A stretch of 64,000 nucleotides of DNA from Hermatobates lingyangjiaoensis (GCA_026182355.1 JAPFBL010001617.1:7875001-7939000), one strand, 5' to 3'; counted from the stretch's first letter, positions 10,743 to 24,900 are shown. Made by a program: numbers and translations. The notes: generated from the letters alone by a model not told the origin.

Positions 10743-11565
10743 GCTCAATCTCAGTCATAGGTTGTATTAGAATAGGAGCATAGTGTTAGTACCTCTTAGG
10801 TCATTGCAGGTTACATTATTAAACAGTTAAACCGTCTTTTCACGTATACTAGTGTTTGAAGTCGTTCGTTACCCACGTTGCCTACCTTCAAGTGGAACGG
10901 TTCACTTATTTCCTAGTGTGGCAAATTATAAATACGGAATTATCGACGGAAAGTTGCCCACTTTCAAACTTTTTTACAGAAAAAATAACGAAAAACTAAC
11001 AGCGAACTTAATATTATAAAAAAAAACATTTTTTTCAAACAATAGTGGAAAATTACAAAATAGATTTCAGCATAATCTATTCTAATCTTATAACATTGAT
11101 TATGTTGTGGCTGCCTTTTTCAAATGATATTTGAGAAAGGCAGCCAACGTTCCAGAAGGTAATGCTTTAAAAAAAACTGTTCATAAAATTTTAAATTTAG
11201 TTTTTTTTTATTTTCAATTTTATTGGATTTTTTATATAAAAGCCTAAAGAGGACCAGCTACTGGTGAACAACTTAATGCTTATAAATTCCTCTTTAAAAA
11301 AAAGAACTGGTAAGTGATGACAAGTTTTTTATGACTTCTATAAAAAAAAAAATAGTTTATAGAAACATATAAACAGTGAATTGACTGTCATCTCCTCACC
11401 GTACAAGCTGCTCAACTTACTGGAACAATAAAATGATTGAAATATTGAATATGAGTCGTAGTGATCAGTTTTTATTTGTTTCTTTTCGTCTCTCTTCTTT
11501 CAATAAGTATATACATGTATATCATTAAATTTACAACTAGGAAACACAAAATAAAGAGACTAACA

Positions 11566-11720
11566 CTCACAATTCTCGATCATTTCAGCTTTCTTGCTGT
11601 CTTCGGGTGAGGAGAACAAGAAAAAGAGGAAGAAACAGAGAAGTTGAGACATTAAAGCGTCCACCGACCGATACAAAGTGACACACAGTGCAGCCACCTT
11701 ACCGTCGAGAACCAGTTTTA
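11566..11720 (-). ncRNA. PLE 3'UTR with decayed family G ribozyme
   Basis: The 3'UTR (GGTAAGGTGGCTGCACTG ... GTCGGTGGACGC) matches that at 34950-35070. The ribozyme at 11566-11612 reads CCGAAGA, CAGC-aagaaa-GCTG, AAATGATC, GAG, with CTCAC/GTGAG closing stem I. U4 is mutated. Confidence 0.6.
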
Positions 11721-11987
11721 GCTATGAGGAAATGAGGATATAAAAGTGGTATTTAAGAGAAGCAGGAAAGAATTGAAAAAAAACAAAGAAAAAAATAAAT
11801 TTTGATTGAAATAACATAAATATTCTTTTAGGAGGCAAGAAGAGTCAAGTGCTTTGTTCCAACATATTAATTTAAACAATCATTCCATAAAATGGGAGAT
11901 TCCAAGGAACTGATATTTCTCTCGTCTGATGTTGAAGTATATCAGGTATTTTTGTTTACCTGAATATATATATATATATATATATAT

Positions 11988-12604
11988 ATGGAAGTGAATT
12001 GGTTGTTATGGATATGAAGTAAATGTAATAGTAATCTCCTCACTTTGTAATATAATTTAGTTTTATTAAAAACATTTTAATAAACATTTTTAAATCAACT
12101 ATCATGTTATGATGTAATCTAGAAGACTTTTACCATGTATATCGAAACTAGAAAGGACCAAATTAAAACAGACAATGAATAATCACCAGTGCTTATTACA
12201 AACTAGTTGAGGTAAGCTGAGTAAAAAAAAAAAACACTCTGAGGTGTCTGCTTGGCCAAAGGCAAAAGCTTCGATTCCTTTAACCCTTATTTGTCATGTC
12301 TGAATCATATTAAGAATGAACGATGCAATTAATAACCACCTATTAATATTCTGCCCATAAAAAAAGAAAAGATAATCTATAGAGTTTTTACTATCACAAC
12401 TGCATCATGAACTATGTAAATATATTGGACATATGTATAGTCTTCACAGTAAAATTAGGAATAAAAAATAACCTGTTTATAACTACTATAGGTCCTTTAT
12501 TTTGAAATAATTTATAAGGAACAACATTTTTATAAAAATTACCTAAAGAAAATAACAGACTTTCATGTTTACCCACGCTCTATTACCAACCAATTCACTT
12601 CCAT
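11988..12604. mobile_element. MITE-like element with perfect 18-bp terminal inverted repeats
   Basis: Starts ATGGAAGTGAATTGGTTG and ends with its exact reverse complement (12587-12604). It is 617 bp, non-coding and flanked by (TA)n on both sides, as expected for a TA-targeting DNA transposon derivative. No autonomous partner is visible. Confidence 0.6.
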
Positions 12605-12608
12605 ATAC

Positions 12609-12610
<2 letters not shown>

Positions 12611-12666
<56 letters not shown>
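12611..12666. repeat. (TA)n microsatellite
   Basis: 56 bp of TA repeats between the MITE and an HH-X element. Confidence 0.95.
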
Positions 12667-12723
12667 CAAAACTAAAGTTTATCGGGACTCGGTCAGTTCT
12701 TCAGGTTCAAATTAAACTCTCAT

Positions 12724-12765
12724 TGCCAACGTTTCGGACTTTATTTAAAACCTTTTTCATAGGCA
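12724..12765 (-). ncRNA. HH-X hammerhead-like motif
   Basis: Minus strand TGCC, TATGAAAA, hairpin II (GGTTTT / AAGTCC, imperfect), GAAA, CGTT, GGCA. Stem I TGCC/GGCA is perfect. Downstream it shares ATGAGAGTTTAATTTGAACC with the copy at 60378. Confidence 0.45.
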
Positions 12766-12852
12766 GAAGTATAAATTTTGAAACAGAAAAACTATGTAAT
12801 ATATTACTAATTATTTTACAAATAAAAATAGTATGTGGATTTTAACAACAAC

Positions 12853-12910
12853 TGTAGTCTGAATGAACACGTGACACTGTGTCATTAGTGTCACGTGTTC
12901 ATTCAGACTA
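12853..12910. repeat. Perfect inverted repeat (hairpin)
   Basis: Arms of about 23 bp (AGTCTGAATGAACACGTGAC and its complement) separated by about 10 nt, next to (TA)n. Origin unknown. Confidence 0.8.
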
Positions 12911-13719
12911 TATATATATATTCACTTAATAAATTTTCTCTGGATCATTTATATTTTTCCAACTTGTATTGCTTATCTGAATTTCTGTTTATATTTTCTC
13001 TTAATTCTATTACTTCAAGATAATTAGGCGTTTATGTATAAGGTATTCTTAGTTCAGCTTCTTGTTGCATCTTATTTGCTGACACCATCAGTGAGACAAA
13101 CAAAAAGAGTATAACTTCTTTAACCGATAATAATATAATTGATTGAATTTAACTTTTCTTTAAAAGACATAAAAATGTTACATTCTCTCAAATAGTCTAA
13201 GTAGAACCGTTACAAAAAGTATTGGTACAAATTAAAAATTGAATAATAAAAAAAATAGAATGAAAATATCGTAAAATATACAAAACCTGAACCTCTTAAA
13301 CCGTAAAGTTAAACTAAGTGGTACGATAATGCAGTGTACTTTGTACTCCTTTAATACATTGTACATTACATTACGACTAGGAAAATGATATTGTAAATGA
13401 TATATAATCACTTAAAAAAAAGTAAAAATAGTAAGATACTAATATGTTTGTATACCGGGTGATGATATTATATTAATAACTTTGCTATAAATGGTACAAA
13501 ATTTTATAGAACTCTGATATTATAGAAACTGATATTTGTTTTGTTTTAATATGGCAATACATATTAATCAATTATGGATAATTTGTTTACATTTGGCTAT
13601 AATTGTTTTACCAGCTAAAGAAAATTGAAATGATTCATCAGTTTGACATGTTATTAAAATTCCTATATCTCATCGGACTCGTACACTCCGCTTCAATACT
13701 TGTTATATTATATAATTAT

Positions 13720-13830
13720 AATATCAGGTTCAGATTTGACTCTGACGAAGACCACTTGTTACGGTTGAAAGATCTTAGTCTTTTTTTCCATTTATTATTG
13801 AGGTTTGGACGTTGATTGTTATATTATACA
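13720..13830 (+). repeat. Family A element with intact-looking ribozyme
   Basis: Ribozyme 13738-13780: GACT, CTGACGA, hairpin (ACCA / CGGT), GAAA, GATCTT, AGTC, followed by the A-family tail (TTATTGAGGTTTGGACGTTG). No (TA)n and no inverted partner are visible. Confidence 0.65.
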
Positions 13831-14209
13831 TCTCATTGTTGTACCATAATGAACTTCAGATTTTAAGTTGTTTAATGATTTCAATAAATGTACATAGAGA
13901 TGTATTCCTCACTTTTATAGTTTTAAGTATGATTTGAAAAAATTTTTATCTCCTCCAATCCGATTCACTTCTTCTAGACAGAGAGTCTGAATTCTTTGTT
14001 TAATGTTAAATACAACTTCTAAGTATCCAAATTTCTAATAAACTTTCTACTATCTACATATACTAACTATTTAAATTGTCATCAGATTGCTCCTGTCAGA
14101 CTTTATAAAAAGAATTATAGTAGACTGGGTTAAGGTACAACATTTCTAAGTCAATGTAAACAAATCTGACAAGTATATCAGACAGTCCATTAGTACATGT
14201 TGAGTTTTC

Positions 14210-14545
14210 AATTTTTATAGTTTTATTGTTCTTTATTGACATTTCTTGAAACCTTTTTAGTGGATTACTAATTTTTGGTTAATGTTTTGGAAAAAATTTA
14301 ATTGTTCTATAATTAGCCATTTAGAGTTAAAACAAATATACATCATAAAATGTACAAAGACACCAATTTTGATCCATGTCATTTAAATAATAAGGTGTTT
14401 CTGTTCATCTCCTCAAAACATGCTAGTTTTGAGTATAATGTCATTAGGATCTGTCAAACTGTGTGCCCCCATTCACGTCCACAATGTCCCACAATCAATC
14501 ATAAGTCAAACATTTTACATTTTATAAGAAAACTAGCCTATCCAG
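14210..14545 (+). repeat. R1 repeat fragment, 5' part
   Basis: Matches R1 landmarks (TCTATAATTAGCCATTTAG; ATCTGTCAAACTGTGTG; ACATTTTACATTTTATAA) and continues at 15369 after the LINE insertion. Confidence 0.55.
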
Positions 14546-15368
14546 GGGTAGTAATGGAGTGATTAAGTGCCTCTAGTAGCCTGTAACACTGAACTCCGAC
14601 TTTCGGCCTTCACGAGTCTACCCTGGTAACCTGCTATATGCAGGGACAAACGAATGAGGAGGAGAAGGTGATCAGGAGCTGGGCCTGACTACCTTCGCTT
14701 CACAACTTTCGTAATCCCCAAATCTCCTCCTTTTATTCCAGCTCCAATCTAAGGTGTTATGCGATCCGTGCCAAAGGATGGATGATACAGGGGTTTCTGT
14801 ATTATAAACGGAGCATCAAGGACACCAGGCGACCCTCTTGAGTAAATAGTCTTACTCCGGTATGCGGTGCTCTGCCGGAGCGGACAAAATGCCACCAATA
14901 GAGCTGCAGGGATTTTCCCCTTTAAGGAGAAGGAAGTCTGGAGACCATCCTCCAGAAGCGCAGAGGGTCCAAAAGCGCTAACTAGTGGGAACCTCCCACA
15001 TGTGCACCTGAGGACCCGAAGAAGACCATCCCGAAGAAGGAGAAAGGAAGTACTTTCTCCCGAAACATAGGGAGCCTGAATGGACATTAGGACAATGGAC
15101 ATTGTGCAGATTCTGCAAAGAGGAAGAAACACCGTTGCACCTGCTGATAACTTCTAAGGCAACTTTGCTACAGAGAGGCAGGTGCTTTGGGACACTCAAC
15201 AAACCAAGAAAAACTTTTACCGCTGGAACCAGCAAAAGTGCTGAGCTTTTTGCAGGCGTTGAAGCTAACTGCTGGGGTACTTAAGTACAGAAGAGGGGAA
15301 GTACAATAGTTTTTTTTTAAGATGCAGTGCTATAGTCACCCTCATATAATAAAAATAAATAAAAATAA
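14546..15368 (+). mobile_element. Non-LTR (LINE-type) retrotransposon fragment with target duplication
   Basis: 823 bp bounded by the 12-bp direct repeat TAGCCTATCCAG (14534-14545 and 15369-15380). It ends in an A-rich tail of AATAA units. Near the 3' end, CRFCKEEETPLHLL resembles the cysteine/histidine motif that follows the RT in I/Jockey-like LINEs. Other frames are broken, so it is a 5'-truncated dead copy. The clade is not assigned. Confidence 0.7.
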
Positions 15369-15740
15369 TAGCCTATCCAGTTATTAAAAAATTCTGAATG
15401 TTTTTTCACTTTAAGCTATTATCAGTGTTATGTTAGGAGAAACAAAAATGTTTTCAAACGCATTTTGGAAGAAAAGGGACTTTTCCATCATGCAATATTA
15501 TTCCCAAACCTCATTTCTTATGTACAATCTGAATTAAAAGCATCCAACAGTGTGAATTAGAACGTGACCCACACACGATATAAGTACACACCCATACACT
15601 TATATGGAAACCATCCAAAAAACATCAAAAAAGGGCACCTCAAAATATGTTAATCCATCAAATTCTTAAGTTGAATTTTTCCTTGATTACTATACTTTTC
15701 TTTCAGTAAGGTAAAAAGCTTTGATTCATGCTGAGATCTT
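15369..15740 (+). repeat. R1 repeat fragment, 3' part
   Basis: Continuation of R1 after the LINE: TTTTCCATCATGCA, ACACACCCATACACTTATAT, ACCTCAAAATATG, GATTACTATACTTTTC, all matching 52540-52800. Confidence 0.6.
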
Positions 15741-18090
15741 CAGTACTAATGAAGATTTTAGAACAAGTTCAGATTGATTAAGATATTTTAAAACTTGTTT
15801 TGGAATTTCGTCGAAAGTTATTAGTGATGAGTTCAAAGCTCTCCATGAACAAATGCTTACCTTTTGGAAAACAACTCACTTCCTATGTTACTAAAACATT
15901 ATTAAAAGAAAAGCATATTTAATGCAGAGGAGACGGATCTATTTATAGCATGCCACCAGACGGAAGTTTAGTATTGAAAAATGAACATTGCCATCAAGTG
16001 GAAAAAAGGAAACTGCATCTTCCAGTTCTAATGCGCTGTAATAGTGACGGGTTCGAACAACTTAGACCACTGGACGATATGAAAATCCTTGATGCTTTAA
16101 AGTATAACACTTCCGGGCTTTTATATATCCAATGGATTTATTAAAAATGTGCGGATTTATAAAAAACGACGCTGCAATCATGCACGAATTAGTAAATCGT
16201 GGGTGATGGCAATGTTGTTTTCAGAGTTTTTAGGGAATATCGATCTGCCCTGCTCATCTGATAAACTTCAAGCTTTTAAATGCCCGGTGGAGTTCCTGTA
16301 TCTTAACTATACACATAAAAACATACTTTAAACACTCTATTCACATTCATTTAAGTGGAAATAAAGGAAGGTTTTAACAACGAAAGTAATCCTTGCCTTA
16401 GAAAAAGACAGAAACGTCTCCAAATTATATTAACGTTTCAGTAGGCAAAAATTTAATAGCGACTGCATGAAATGGACTCACCAACATATGCATAATTATA
16501 GTTTTTATATTGACTTGGAAATTTTTTTCAATGAATAGAGTGAAATAAAATTGTAATTTGTTTCATAGCCTTCATAGCTTATTCTGCACAGGGCCTCAAA
16601 GTGAAAAGAAATGATCAGATGGATTAAATGCTTTCTGATTACAATAAAAGAGATCTAGTTTGAAATACTGACCCGCCATAAATTATTAATAATAAAGATG
16701 TACATAATCTTAATTATTTATTTGATATGTGTCTACATAATTACCATGAATGAAAGCAGCATTTGGCATAATTCTAGGAATGCTCACTCTGCCTAGAAGA
16801 GGTAGAAACATTAGATAACAGTGTACTTGAATACGAGCCAATCACTTCGGAAAGAATAAAGATTTTTTTTTAGATCATACCTAAAACTCTAGAAGTGGGA
16901 GATACTTCTCTATGTATATTTATAAAAGTTATTTAGGAACATAAAATCTGCAATTGAATTTAATTACAACAATGGGATGCACTGTATGACATTTATGATT
17001 CTAGAGTGTATGAGCACGATGAGGCTTAAACTCTATGTTTAATATTCTTTTACTGATAAAAATAGGAAAAAACATAACTTTTAGTTAAAATAAAATATTA
17101 AGAATTATTTGTTGTCATTATGAGGTATATCCAAAAACTGTAAAGTATTAAATATATAAATATTAATAGAAAAGAAAACTATATGGAAGAAATATAACCA
17201 TTTGGAGATTGTAAACTATAAAAGGAATTGACTGGTTGAATGAGACTGGAAGAAGCTGAAAGGAGCTGATTGAGTTTTCTAACCAATAATAGTCAGCCAT
17301 TGATCTCTAAAAGAACACATTCAGTTCTGTAAAGTTTATAATGAAAATTAGAAACTAAGAAGACATCAATTCTGTGTCGCAAATAATTATATAACTTAAT
17401 TCTTTAGAAAGTAGCGAGTAAATTGTGTCATACATTATACCAATCTGCTTTGAACACGGCCCATTTATCTAAAATAGCTTCTTCATATGTTGCAAATTAT
17501 TCATACTTTTGCAAATTATTTTATTACAGAATAAAATGGATATTTGTATTCATGCTATGAAGAATACATCTTTGTTAAATGAAATATTCTTATTTTAGAT
17601 AGGAAAAGAAATAATGGCGTCTTTTATTCAAAGCAGTGATGGGAAATGAATTCAATATCGATTCCTGTCTGATATTTCTAAAAATATTTATTCACAGATC
17701 TATTCAAGTTATTTAAATGTTTTGTTATTTAATTTTGTAATATGAGTCAATCTGAATAATAATTTGTTTATCTGTTTCAAATCTTTAAATCTACTATTCC
17801 AGAGTTCTATTCTACCTTTTCCCATGAAATTTACAAAAAATTGACTTATACAAGTGTTTTCCCTCTTTTTACACATTTCTATTAAGTTATGGTATGACTA
17901 AATTGGGAAGGATTATACCCTACCTTTTTGAAAACCTATAAGCACCTAGTAAAAATAATATTAATATATAGAAGATAAACAAATTAATAATATGTGGGTA
18001 AAAAAAGGAAAATATATAGACAGATATATATAAGAATCAACGATCCATAAGAATTTATATACAAAGATAAGGAGAGTAACACAAAGATAG
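15741..18090. other. No recognisable feature
   Basis: AT-rich unique-looking DNA. ORFs of 60-64 codons (15950, 16149) have no recognisable motif. Confidence 0.5.
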
Positions 18091-18099
18091 ACATAACTC

Positions 18100-18150
18100 A
18101 CTTCTATATTTCGACAATTGTCATTCTCTTGTAGGATTGTCGATGAAATT
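18100..18150 (-). ncRNA. Decayed hammerhead-like motif, family E
   Basis: Minus strand hairpin GACAATTGTC, GAAA, TATA, GAAGTGAGTTATGTC. The 3' half and downstream sequence match family E, but the CUGANGA box is not preserved. Confidence 0.35.
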
Positions 18151-18299
18151 GTCAACATTGACAATGAAAGAGTTGTAAATCTAAACTGTCTAAGTACCAA
18201 TTCTTTTTTCTTTTTTTTTTTTGAGCTAGTTGTTTGAATAAGATCGACTACTAATACTATTACTTCCATACTCTAGTAGTACTACTAAGCACCACCAGT

Positions 18300-21200
18300 A
18301 ATACAATCAAAAGTATCTATAAAAATAAGTAACCATCTTGACTGTTATACAAAGATTTTCAAGTTCCTAAAAAAAAGTAGTTGGTACTTAGACCCTTTTG
18401 ATTTTTAAATCTTCAACTGTCTGCTTCCCTGAGGGGAAGAATCCCGAATCGTGGAAGGGGCTATGGCTCAAGTCCAACCCCACAACTGTTGTATACTGAG
18501 TGATACCACCACTCAATGAGAAGGGAGAGAAAGGAAAGAAATAACGAAACGAATAAAAAAATAATATGAAAAACATGAACAATTAAAATAAATTGTCATT
18601 AAAAAAAGGGAATTAAAGATTCAGATTGTGTTCAGGAGGCAATCGATATGCAAGCAAACGTATATGGACTTCCTTAGAATCTCTTACAGGAACCTTATTA
18701 TTAGTATCAGACACAGTTGTAATAAATGTGGAAGCTTATTTCTAAAGCATAAGGAGGAGTTTGATAACAAAAAATTAGATAAGGCTTTATTATATCAGAA
18801 GAAAAATATTGATTATCTTAGTTTCATTATCAATAGAATTATTAGAGGCAAAGAACTGTCATGCCTTTTGATATCAATCACTATTGGTCATCAGATGAAC
18901 ACTACAACCTGGAAGTAGGATAACCGAGTTTTCAGTGATTGGTTTAGTGTTTCATGAAAGGTATGTTTGGCTGCTTTTTAAATTTTTATGTTAAAATTTG
19001 ATTTTAAAAATCATGAACACAACACAACAATGTGATAATGGAGACTGGATATTTATTCGAAAATATCAATTTCATGAAAAATTTCTGGAGTCTATATATC
19101 TATTTACTTTTATATGTGTAAAAATGAACAGTAATTATCAATAACAGTTCAATAAACTGAATAAACTAAAAATCACAGAGCTTTCTGTAATTTTAGTTTA
19201 AAAATTAAAAGTGTTTACATACAGTTCTTATGGTACCGAAATAATTACAGGTAGCATTGCTGTTCCTCCTAAAAGCATCCCTGCTTATATAACCAAAGCA
19301 CAATAGTGCATATAGTGCATGTTATTGTCTCTGTAGGCTAATTCCTGTCATCTGCAATATGAAATATTTTATGGTTAAATAATTTACATATATTTTCATA
19401 TTTAGACTTATGAGATAAAAATAAAGAAATCATTTTTAAAATGAAGACTTAGCATTTGATATGTCTTTATTACTCTATAAAATAGAATAGAGTAATATTT
19501 GTATTTAAAGTATAAATCTTTATACAAAGGAGTATTACATTGCTATATAGTTTAAAGTCCACGTGCTGGTATTTTCAAACCATAATATAATCAATAATAA
19601 CTAAATACATAAATAAAAAAAATAAAATATGTAATATACTGATATTCGAACCTTTCTTAAAAGATTTATTTTTATTTACTCATTTAAAATAAAAGCTCTG
19701 ATTTTTAAAATATTTACAAAAAAGTGAAAAATATTTGCAGCTTGCCTTTTATGAACAATTCCTAGGAGAGAGAGGACATTTCAATACTATCAATCTGGAT
19801 TGAAATTTTAGATTATTAAATGATGTGGTTTATTAAGCCACATGGGTAATCAATTAAATGACTTTCTTTTACAGGGCTATATCTATTTGTCAGCTTTAAC
19901 GAAAATTTATTGATTGTTATTGATCACTGCGACAGTTCCTTCACATGGAACTTAATAGTTATCTCGTTAAGTACAATACTTTAGTTTCGCAAATTTCAAA
20001 TTCCTAAAAGTTTCATGATGTAAATGCATATGAAAGCTATATTCATTGCGACATTGAATGCTTCTTGATAATAAGGGAATATTTTTATTTCATCTGACAG
20101 AATAAGGAAGAGTGTGTAACTCCTTCATATATGTATGTTATGTATTTATGAAAAAAACATGTAAGGCATTATATTTACTCGTAAAAATGTTGTTAATAGT
20201 CAGAGGTTTTGAGTGAATTCTTACCCTTTGAACAGTTTGAATGTGATAGTGGAAGGTTCTACTTTATGTTAAATATGGAAACATACTCGGTGAAATATCG
20301 GAACAAACGCTAGATCCTTTTGTTTGAGAGTTTGTTCAATACTTGATACCTGGTAAAGATTTTTTACACTAAGAACCTTGAGTAAGGCCTGGATTTTTAT
20401 ATTGTTAATGTAGAATGAAAGAGCTTATAAAGCCTATGGGTGTTCTAATGAGAGAACTAATGTTCACTGTAATCAAACCTAACATTTTCATTGATGACCA
20501 TCTGAAAATAGGACGTTACATTGCTATGAAGAATTTTATATTTTACAAAAAATATCTATTCTAATGTTATGACAATCAAAACTTTCAAATAACACACAAA
20601 ATTAATTTGAACATACAATTTTTGTTGCTCTTTTTGATTACTATTTTTTGTAATTCATTTAAATATTTCTTAAAATAACATAGTTCTTTGTTGTGTAAAT
20701 AGAATATCTTCCTTCATAATGCAATAGTTATACAATCAGTTAATATGCTTTATCTGCTCATGTTGGCAAACGTAAGTCTCCTCATTGGTGATGGTAAACT
20801 CTAAACTGTCATTTAGCACCATTCAAGAAGATCATCGATGTAGAACCATTTCACAATTTCAACACTGGGAAATCAAATTTTGGAGGGTAATCTCTCTGTG
20901 AAACGTATATTAGTAATTTATTTTTATATGTATTCTTTTTGAAATAAACTGTAGTTTTGTGTACAGGATCATTCTCAATTCAAACAAAGCAAGTTATATT
21001 TCAAAAACCCCGGTTTTAACACAGCAGTAATATTTACCTTGAACCCTAAGATGGCCGACAAGAGGCGATCCTTTGACACCACACTGCAACCAATATTCTA
21101 CGTTTTAGCAGAGAGTGAACTCTTCCCCATATGCGCCTCACAACTTGGATAACGTGCTTCCATTATGAGCTCCAATGATTCAGACCTCGAATTCGTCAAG

Positions 21201-21770
21201 TTACCACCTTGTTTGTAGATATACTCTGGCATAACTAGATCCATAGCTAGGATTTTATGAAGACGGTTGACCTCAGATTCAATCGTAAGTCAACATATTT
21301 ATATTTTGTTGAAGAGAATAACTTTTCAATAGTTTTGAAAATTGGAGAACTTTTTAATTTATTACCTCTCTGACTATTATAATAAACGCAACTTCAAATC
21401 TCCTGAGCTAGTGGTTTTAAACTTACTAAACTATAAAACAAATGTCAATAAATTTTGATTATCAGAAATGGTAAGTGAACTATGAAACCTGACAACTTGG
21501 AAAAATGAATAACCTGGTTGTACTTGTTAGATTTGTTCACACTGACTTACATTTATTTTTATCATAAACGAGTTAAGTAGAATTATTATGAAAATGTTAT
21601 TTAACAGATGAAATTTGAAAATATTTTAGTAACTAAATTGATTTTGAGGAAATATGTAATTTAGAAAACATCAAACGGAAACTGCAATGGGTCATGTAAT
21701 ACTTACTCTCAGTAGAGTACAACAATGATGAAAAATTACATATCAAGATTATGTTGAATTTATGTCATTT
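18300..21770. other. No recognisable gene
   Basis: AT-rich. A 96-codon ORF (18628-18918) and a 64-codon ORF (18388-18582) lack known motifs. 21010-21290 is more balanced in composition (AAGATGGCCGACAAGAGG) but has no clear exon. Confidence 0.45.
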
Positions 21771-21774
21771 GAGG

Positions 21775-21905
21775 CCTCAAATTAAATTTCTTTCATGTTC
21801 TTTGATGACGTCTGTGTGTAGCTGTAGGTGTACAACTGTTTGTGGGGATGCTGAAGGTGATACTGTTTGATGGATGAAAGCTATATTTCACCATATAGGC
21901 TTTGA
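21775..21905 (-). repeat. Old R1 fragment (minus)
   Basis: GATGACGTCTGTGTG, then GTTTGATGGATGAA, matches the reverse orientation of R1 at 55590-55680. Confidence 0.4.
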
Positions 21906-24900
21906 TGCTACACTAAAGATAACAACTATTATATTTTATAGTAGTAACATGAGAAGTTGTTGGCAAATAAACATCTTAATTAAGGAACAACTTACATAAT
22001 ACAATGACGAATTAACAGTCAGTTCAGAAAACTTTGGTTAACAGAATAGAAATCTTCCTAAGCCTTATAGTATGCACTATGCGGTGGTTTTAGGGTACTG
22101 AAGGAGCATTATTCCATTATGAATGCTTTAGATACCAGTGAATCAGAACTAATGGTTGAAGGTAAAGAACTGTAGAATAGATTACAAGCTAACACCCTAG
22201 ATGACCTACTGGTCACTGATGATCTAATGGTATCTTTGATGATTTAAATAATCAAGGGAATCATATCAAAGGGTTGAACAAAGAAAAACAAACTTGTTAT
22301 AGTAAGAAAACCACTGCTTGAAAACCAATGATGAATTTTATGCGCTACGCTGTTTAAATTAGAAAAAAATAGATAAAGGAGAATGCTTTCGATATAAATA
22401 CACCGAAAACAGACTTTTTACATTTCTCAAGAGGAAATAATGGAGGTCTCAATGAAATCTTTTTGGACAAAGCAAAAAGATCTGGATATAAAACCTGCTA
22501 AAACGGTTTTATACTATTATTAGTATAATATTAGGAATACTATATATACCCTAAAATGCCTTCATTAGTAATATTATACTAGAAATATCAAAGATATAAA
22601 AATTCTCTTGGAGTGAGTTTAGTTGAAAGACCACTGGAAAAATTTGGAACAGTACATTGTGTAAATGCCACATAAGGACAGTCTGCTGTAAAAACATGGG
22701 ATCTTATCCACTTTGGTGCAACCATATTGCTATACTTGTTCTATAGAACCAATGGAATGATATGCATAGGCAGTGTGTTATCATGGTATAAATGATAAGG
22801 GTATGCATATCAGCCATAATTAATTATACAGAAACAATAACAGTTGAATGGACTACTCGCACTACAATCAGCATAGAAAAGTTACTAAACATCTGCCCTT
22901 CATATATTTTTTTGTAAAGAAAAAAGATTATCGGATTATTGAAGTTGCTACAAAATGAAAATTCTCTATGGGAAATAAAATTTACAAAAAATGTAATAAA
23001 TCAGAACATTAAGTTTGCCATTTATGCTGCCAGGTACACTGTCTCATAGAATATTCTATGGCAAAATATGCGACTTAATCTTAGAAATATACAAAAAAAA
23101 TTAATATATTTCAATTACCACAAAAAACAATAAAAAATAAAAACGGAAAACTCAACTTTGACTAATATTACCTCGTACCTGTACATATCAGGTTTGTTTA
23201 CATTGACTTAGAAATTATTTCACAAGATTGAGTCAAACAGAATTCTCTTTTTAAAATGGAAAACAAAAAGTTTGAAGAAGAAATATTTGAATGATATAAT
23301 ATGATCTGTAAGAGCAATATTATATTGAACACTATATAAACAAACCCCAAACAACTATATATTTTATGGTGCTCTCCAGTGTTAAGTTGTAATGAATCTA
23401 GATGTACTCATGAACATATCTAATTGTGAGACGCATATTCTTGGTATATTATGAACTCCATTATTTTTAGGTAACAGTGAATCATGGGAAATATACTTTC
23501 TCATTCATTATGAGTAGCTTACAATACGGCTACTATTTGTAAACCATTTTTCAGGTGCTCTTTAAAATTTAACATTTTGTATTAGGTATTGCCATACTAA
23601 AAATTTTCATGAGCAAACAATATGAAATGTGGAATATTTCATTATTAATGGTAAAGTTTTATTTGTAGTAATATTATAAGTTTTAGGTAAATATGCACTT
23701 ACATAAGAAACAACATACCTATTACAAGAATGTAACAAGATGTCTTTATAGTAAATGCTTGGTGCCTTCGAATCAGCATTAATACCTTTCTGCGTTTATC
23801 CAGTAGCTTCAGAATAATTAATACAATGCTAACGCAGACGATGATTATTGTAAGTATAGATTTTACAGGGATTTCAGCGCTCCCTGCCAAAGTTATCACA
23901 AATGATTGACTGGATTGAGCTTCCTGATTTCGAATAGCCTACACTGCTATACTAATGCGTCAAAAATGAATAATGAAAGCAAAAATAAGTTATGTAGGTA
24001 CCTCGGAACCACAAAATACAGAGGAATTAACCACTCAACAGTTGGAATAAATTGAAGCAATTGATGAATGGATGGTAAAAGAAAGCGGATAACAGGTGGA
24101 TGTATAACCATATCCAATTTAGTTCAAAAAATTCGTTCTAACGACACTTGCTTTTTTGTAGGAAAATACTAAATAGCAATGGAAGAGTTTATAAAATATA
24201 TGTAAAATATCTAAGCACACTTTATTTTCTTAACTTTTCTCATGCCATTTGCAATGAGCATCATTCGAATAATACAGACTTTGTCTAGAAGTTGCGGAAA
24301 CCTTTGATACGATTCAATCTGAATCCGAGGCAATCGCCTTTAAGGTGATAAAGACTTTCGACAAACCATACCTATAATCAGTGAAAGTGAGACATAATTG
24401 TATAAGGACAATTTTGAAGGACAATAAAGGAACTAAAATACAAAGGTGGTTTTATATAAGATAAAGATAAGCTCAGTAGGTCAGATATGATAGCGCACGA
24501 CTTCGATGAGTCTCAGGCTCTCAGAATATTAAGAACCTGTCTGATTGATCTAGATCAACAGTTTCAAATTTGTTATAACAGACGAAATGTTTATAGTTAC
24601 AATAAAATAAAGGAAATTATTAAGTTTGTCATCTATAAGTTTGATAGTATTTTACCAGATGAATTCATCATTATAGTTATATTAAAATAAAACACAGTAT
24701 TTGATGAAATAAAAAAACTCAATTGATTCTCAAAGTGTTCGCTGTCATGCTGACTTATTTCTATGTATACTCCAGATTTTTAATTATTTATAGATGATTC
24801 AAACAACTACTAGTTTCTAAGCTATTTTCAATCTAGAAAACAAAAACTAGGTCTACAGAATCCGGTAAAGATTAAAGACCTCATTTAAGACAAGGAGTTG

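Noticed and set aside
15950..16331. Two short ORFs (64 and 60 codons)
   Set aside because: No motif and no similarity to the other elements here.
18388..18582. Possible tRNA-like or retroviral segment near CTGAGGGGAAGAATCCC
   Set aside because: No cloverleaf with A and B boxes could be drawn and no retroviral motif was seen.
18628..18918. 96-codon ORF
   Set aside because: No recognisable motif, AT-biased residues and no splice or repeat support; treated as chance.
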